Below, piece by piece: positions 63,681 through 64,000 of a stretch of 64,000 nucleotides of DNA. A program made the translations under genes and the position numbers. Position 1 is the stretch's first letter, and the number at the start of each line of letters is the position of its first letter. Source of the stretch: an uncultured Pantoea sp. (GTDB lineage Bacteria; Pseudomonadota; Gammaproteobacteria; Enterobacterales; Enterobacteriaceae); contig CAJYVD010000035.1 in NCBI GenBank assembly GCA_913778495.1, forward strand, positions 85,228 to 149,227, read 5' to 3'. The notes below the pieces were generated by a model. It saw only the letters and a program-made list of their open reading frames with translations. It had not been told where the DNA came from and made no database searches.

Positions 63681-64000
63681 GCGGGTTCCGTGCGCTGGCG
63701 GGAGTCCGGCCCGCCAAGCCGGTTTGGTGAGCGGGGTCCGGCCCGCTCAACTGCCGGTAAATTGTGAGCGGGTTCCGGCCGCTCAGCCGGTTTTGTTTTG
63801 CGCGGGCTTGCGCGTTAGCTGCTGCGCTGGCCTGACGCTGAGCGGGTTCCGGACGCTGACCGCTGCGCCGGCCTGACCCTGAGCGGGTTCCGCCCGCTAA
63901 CCGTACGGCAGTTTCAGCCGCACCGCTGCGGCGTACGGGCAAAGGGCCGATGGGCGCGGCCCTTTGCAATCCGCGCCCTGCGCCAGCCTGCGCTGTTCCC
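63681..64000. repeat. GAGCGGGTTCCG hairpin repeats at the right edge
   Basis: No gene. Five related units (63679, 63728, 63767, 63839, 63880) share GAGCGGG-TTCCG-NCCGCTC/CCGCT, each able to form a GC-rich hairpin. The spacing is irregular (36-72 bp). They form an intergenic repeat cluster continuing beyond the window. Confidence 0.8.

Overview
The window reads as enterobacterial DNA, most likely from the Pantoea/Erwinia part of Enterobacterales. The evidence is a yebG homologue behind a near-consensus LexA box, an H-NS paralogue, FhuA/FoxA-type TonB receptors behind Fur-like boxes, typical GGAG ribosome binding sites, and GC-rich GAGCGGGTTCCG hairpin repeats at the right edge that I associate from memory with Pantoea. 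Whether this is chromosome or megaplasmid cannot be settled from the window. Arsenic resistance, an EexN-like lipoprotein, HigBA and relic genes favour a plasmid or an island-rich segment.

Layout. 0-17 kb is an accessory block: a chemotaxis receptor, an arsH relic, arsRBC, a SulP transporter plus tandem Usp operon behind a long leader, an MFS carrier, then many small genes (ASCH, XRE-2TM, an ABM/ACT/ArsR operon, GNATs, SDR/LysR, phosphatase, XRE-cupin/B3-4). These are interspersed with copies of a roughly 65-bp GTCCGC...GCGGAC element. 17-25 kb holds cytochrome b561, a second chemotaxis receptor, yebG, a HAM1-like/SIR2 gene pair and an EAL protein. 24.7-31.2 kb is a leftward operon of two LLM flavin monooxygenases, a GNAT and an amino-acid-type ABC transporter with two binding proteins, resembling Bacillus yxe/ytm organosulfur salvage. 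31.6-38.9 kb carries a ferric ABC transporter, a NicO metal transporter and a siderophore receptor. 39.5-42.8 kb has an H-NS paralogue, an M20 amidohydrolase, a VIT-family protein and a DUF3147 protein. 42.8-48.2 kb is a second accessory block with the same 65-bp element, HigBA, a umuC relic, a frameshifted secreted peptide, AraC and TetR regulators and an EexN-like lipoprotein. 48.6-64 kb has an alpha/beta hydrolase, an RpiR regulator, a siderophore receptor plus binding protein, a KGG stress protein, a formate dehydrogenase/DUF1641/bd-oxidase operon, an SDR, a GH15 enzyme and the terminal repeats.

The most interesting element is the overlapping pair at 21492-22855. It encodes a HAM1/RdgB-fold protein whose catalytic Asp is replaced by His and an intact SIR2 NADase-like protein. 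The arrangement resembles KomB/KomC of the Kongming anti-phage system but has no adenosine-deaminase gene beside it. Secondary highlights are the element family that marks the two accessory blocks, the ForC/ForE-bd oxidase operon, the ABM-ACT-ArsR operon, and the structured leader of the SulP-Usp operon.
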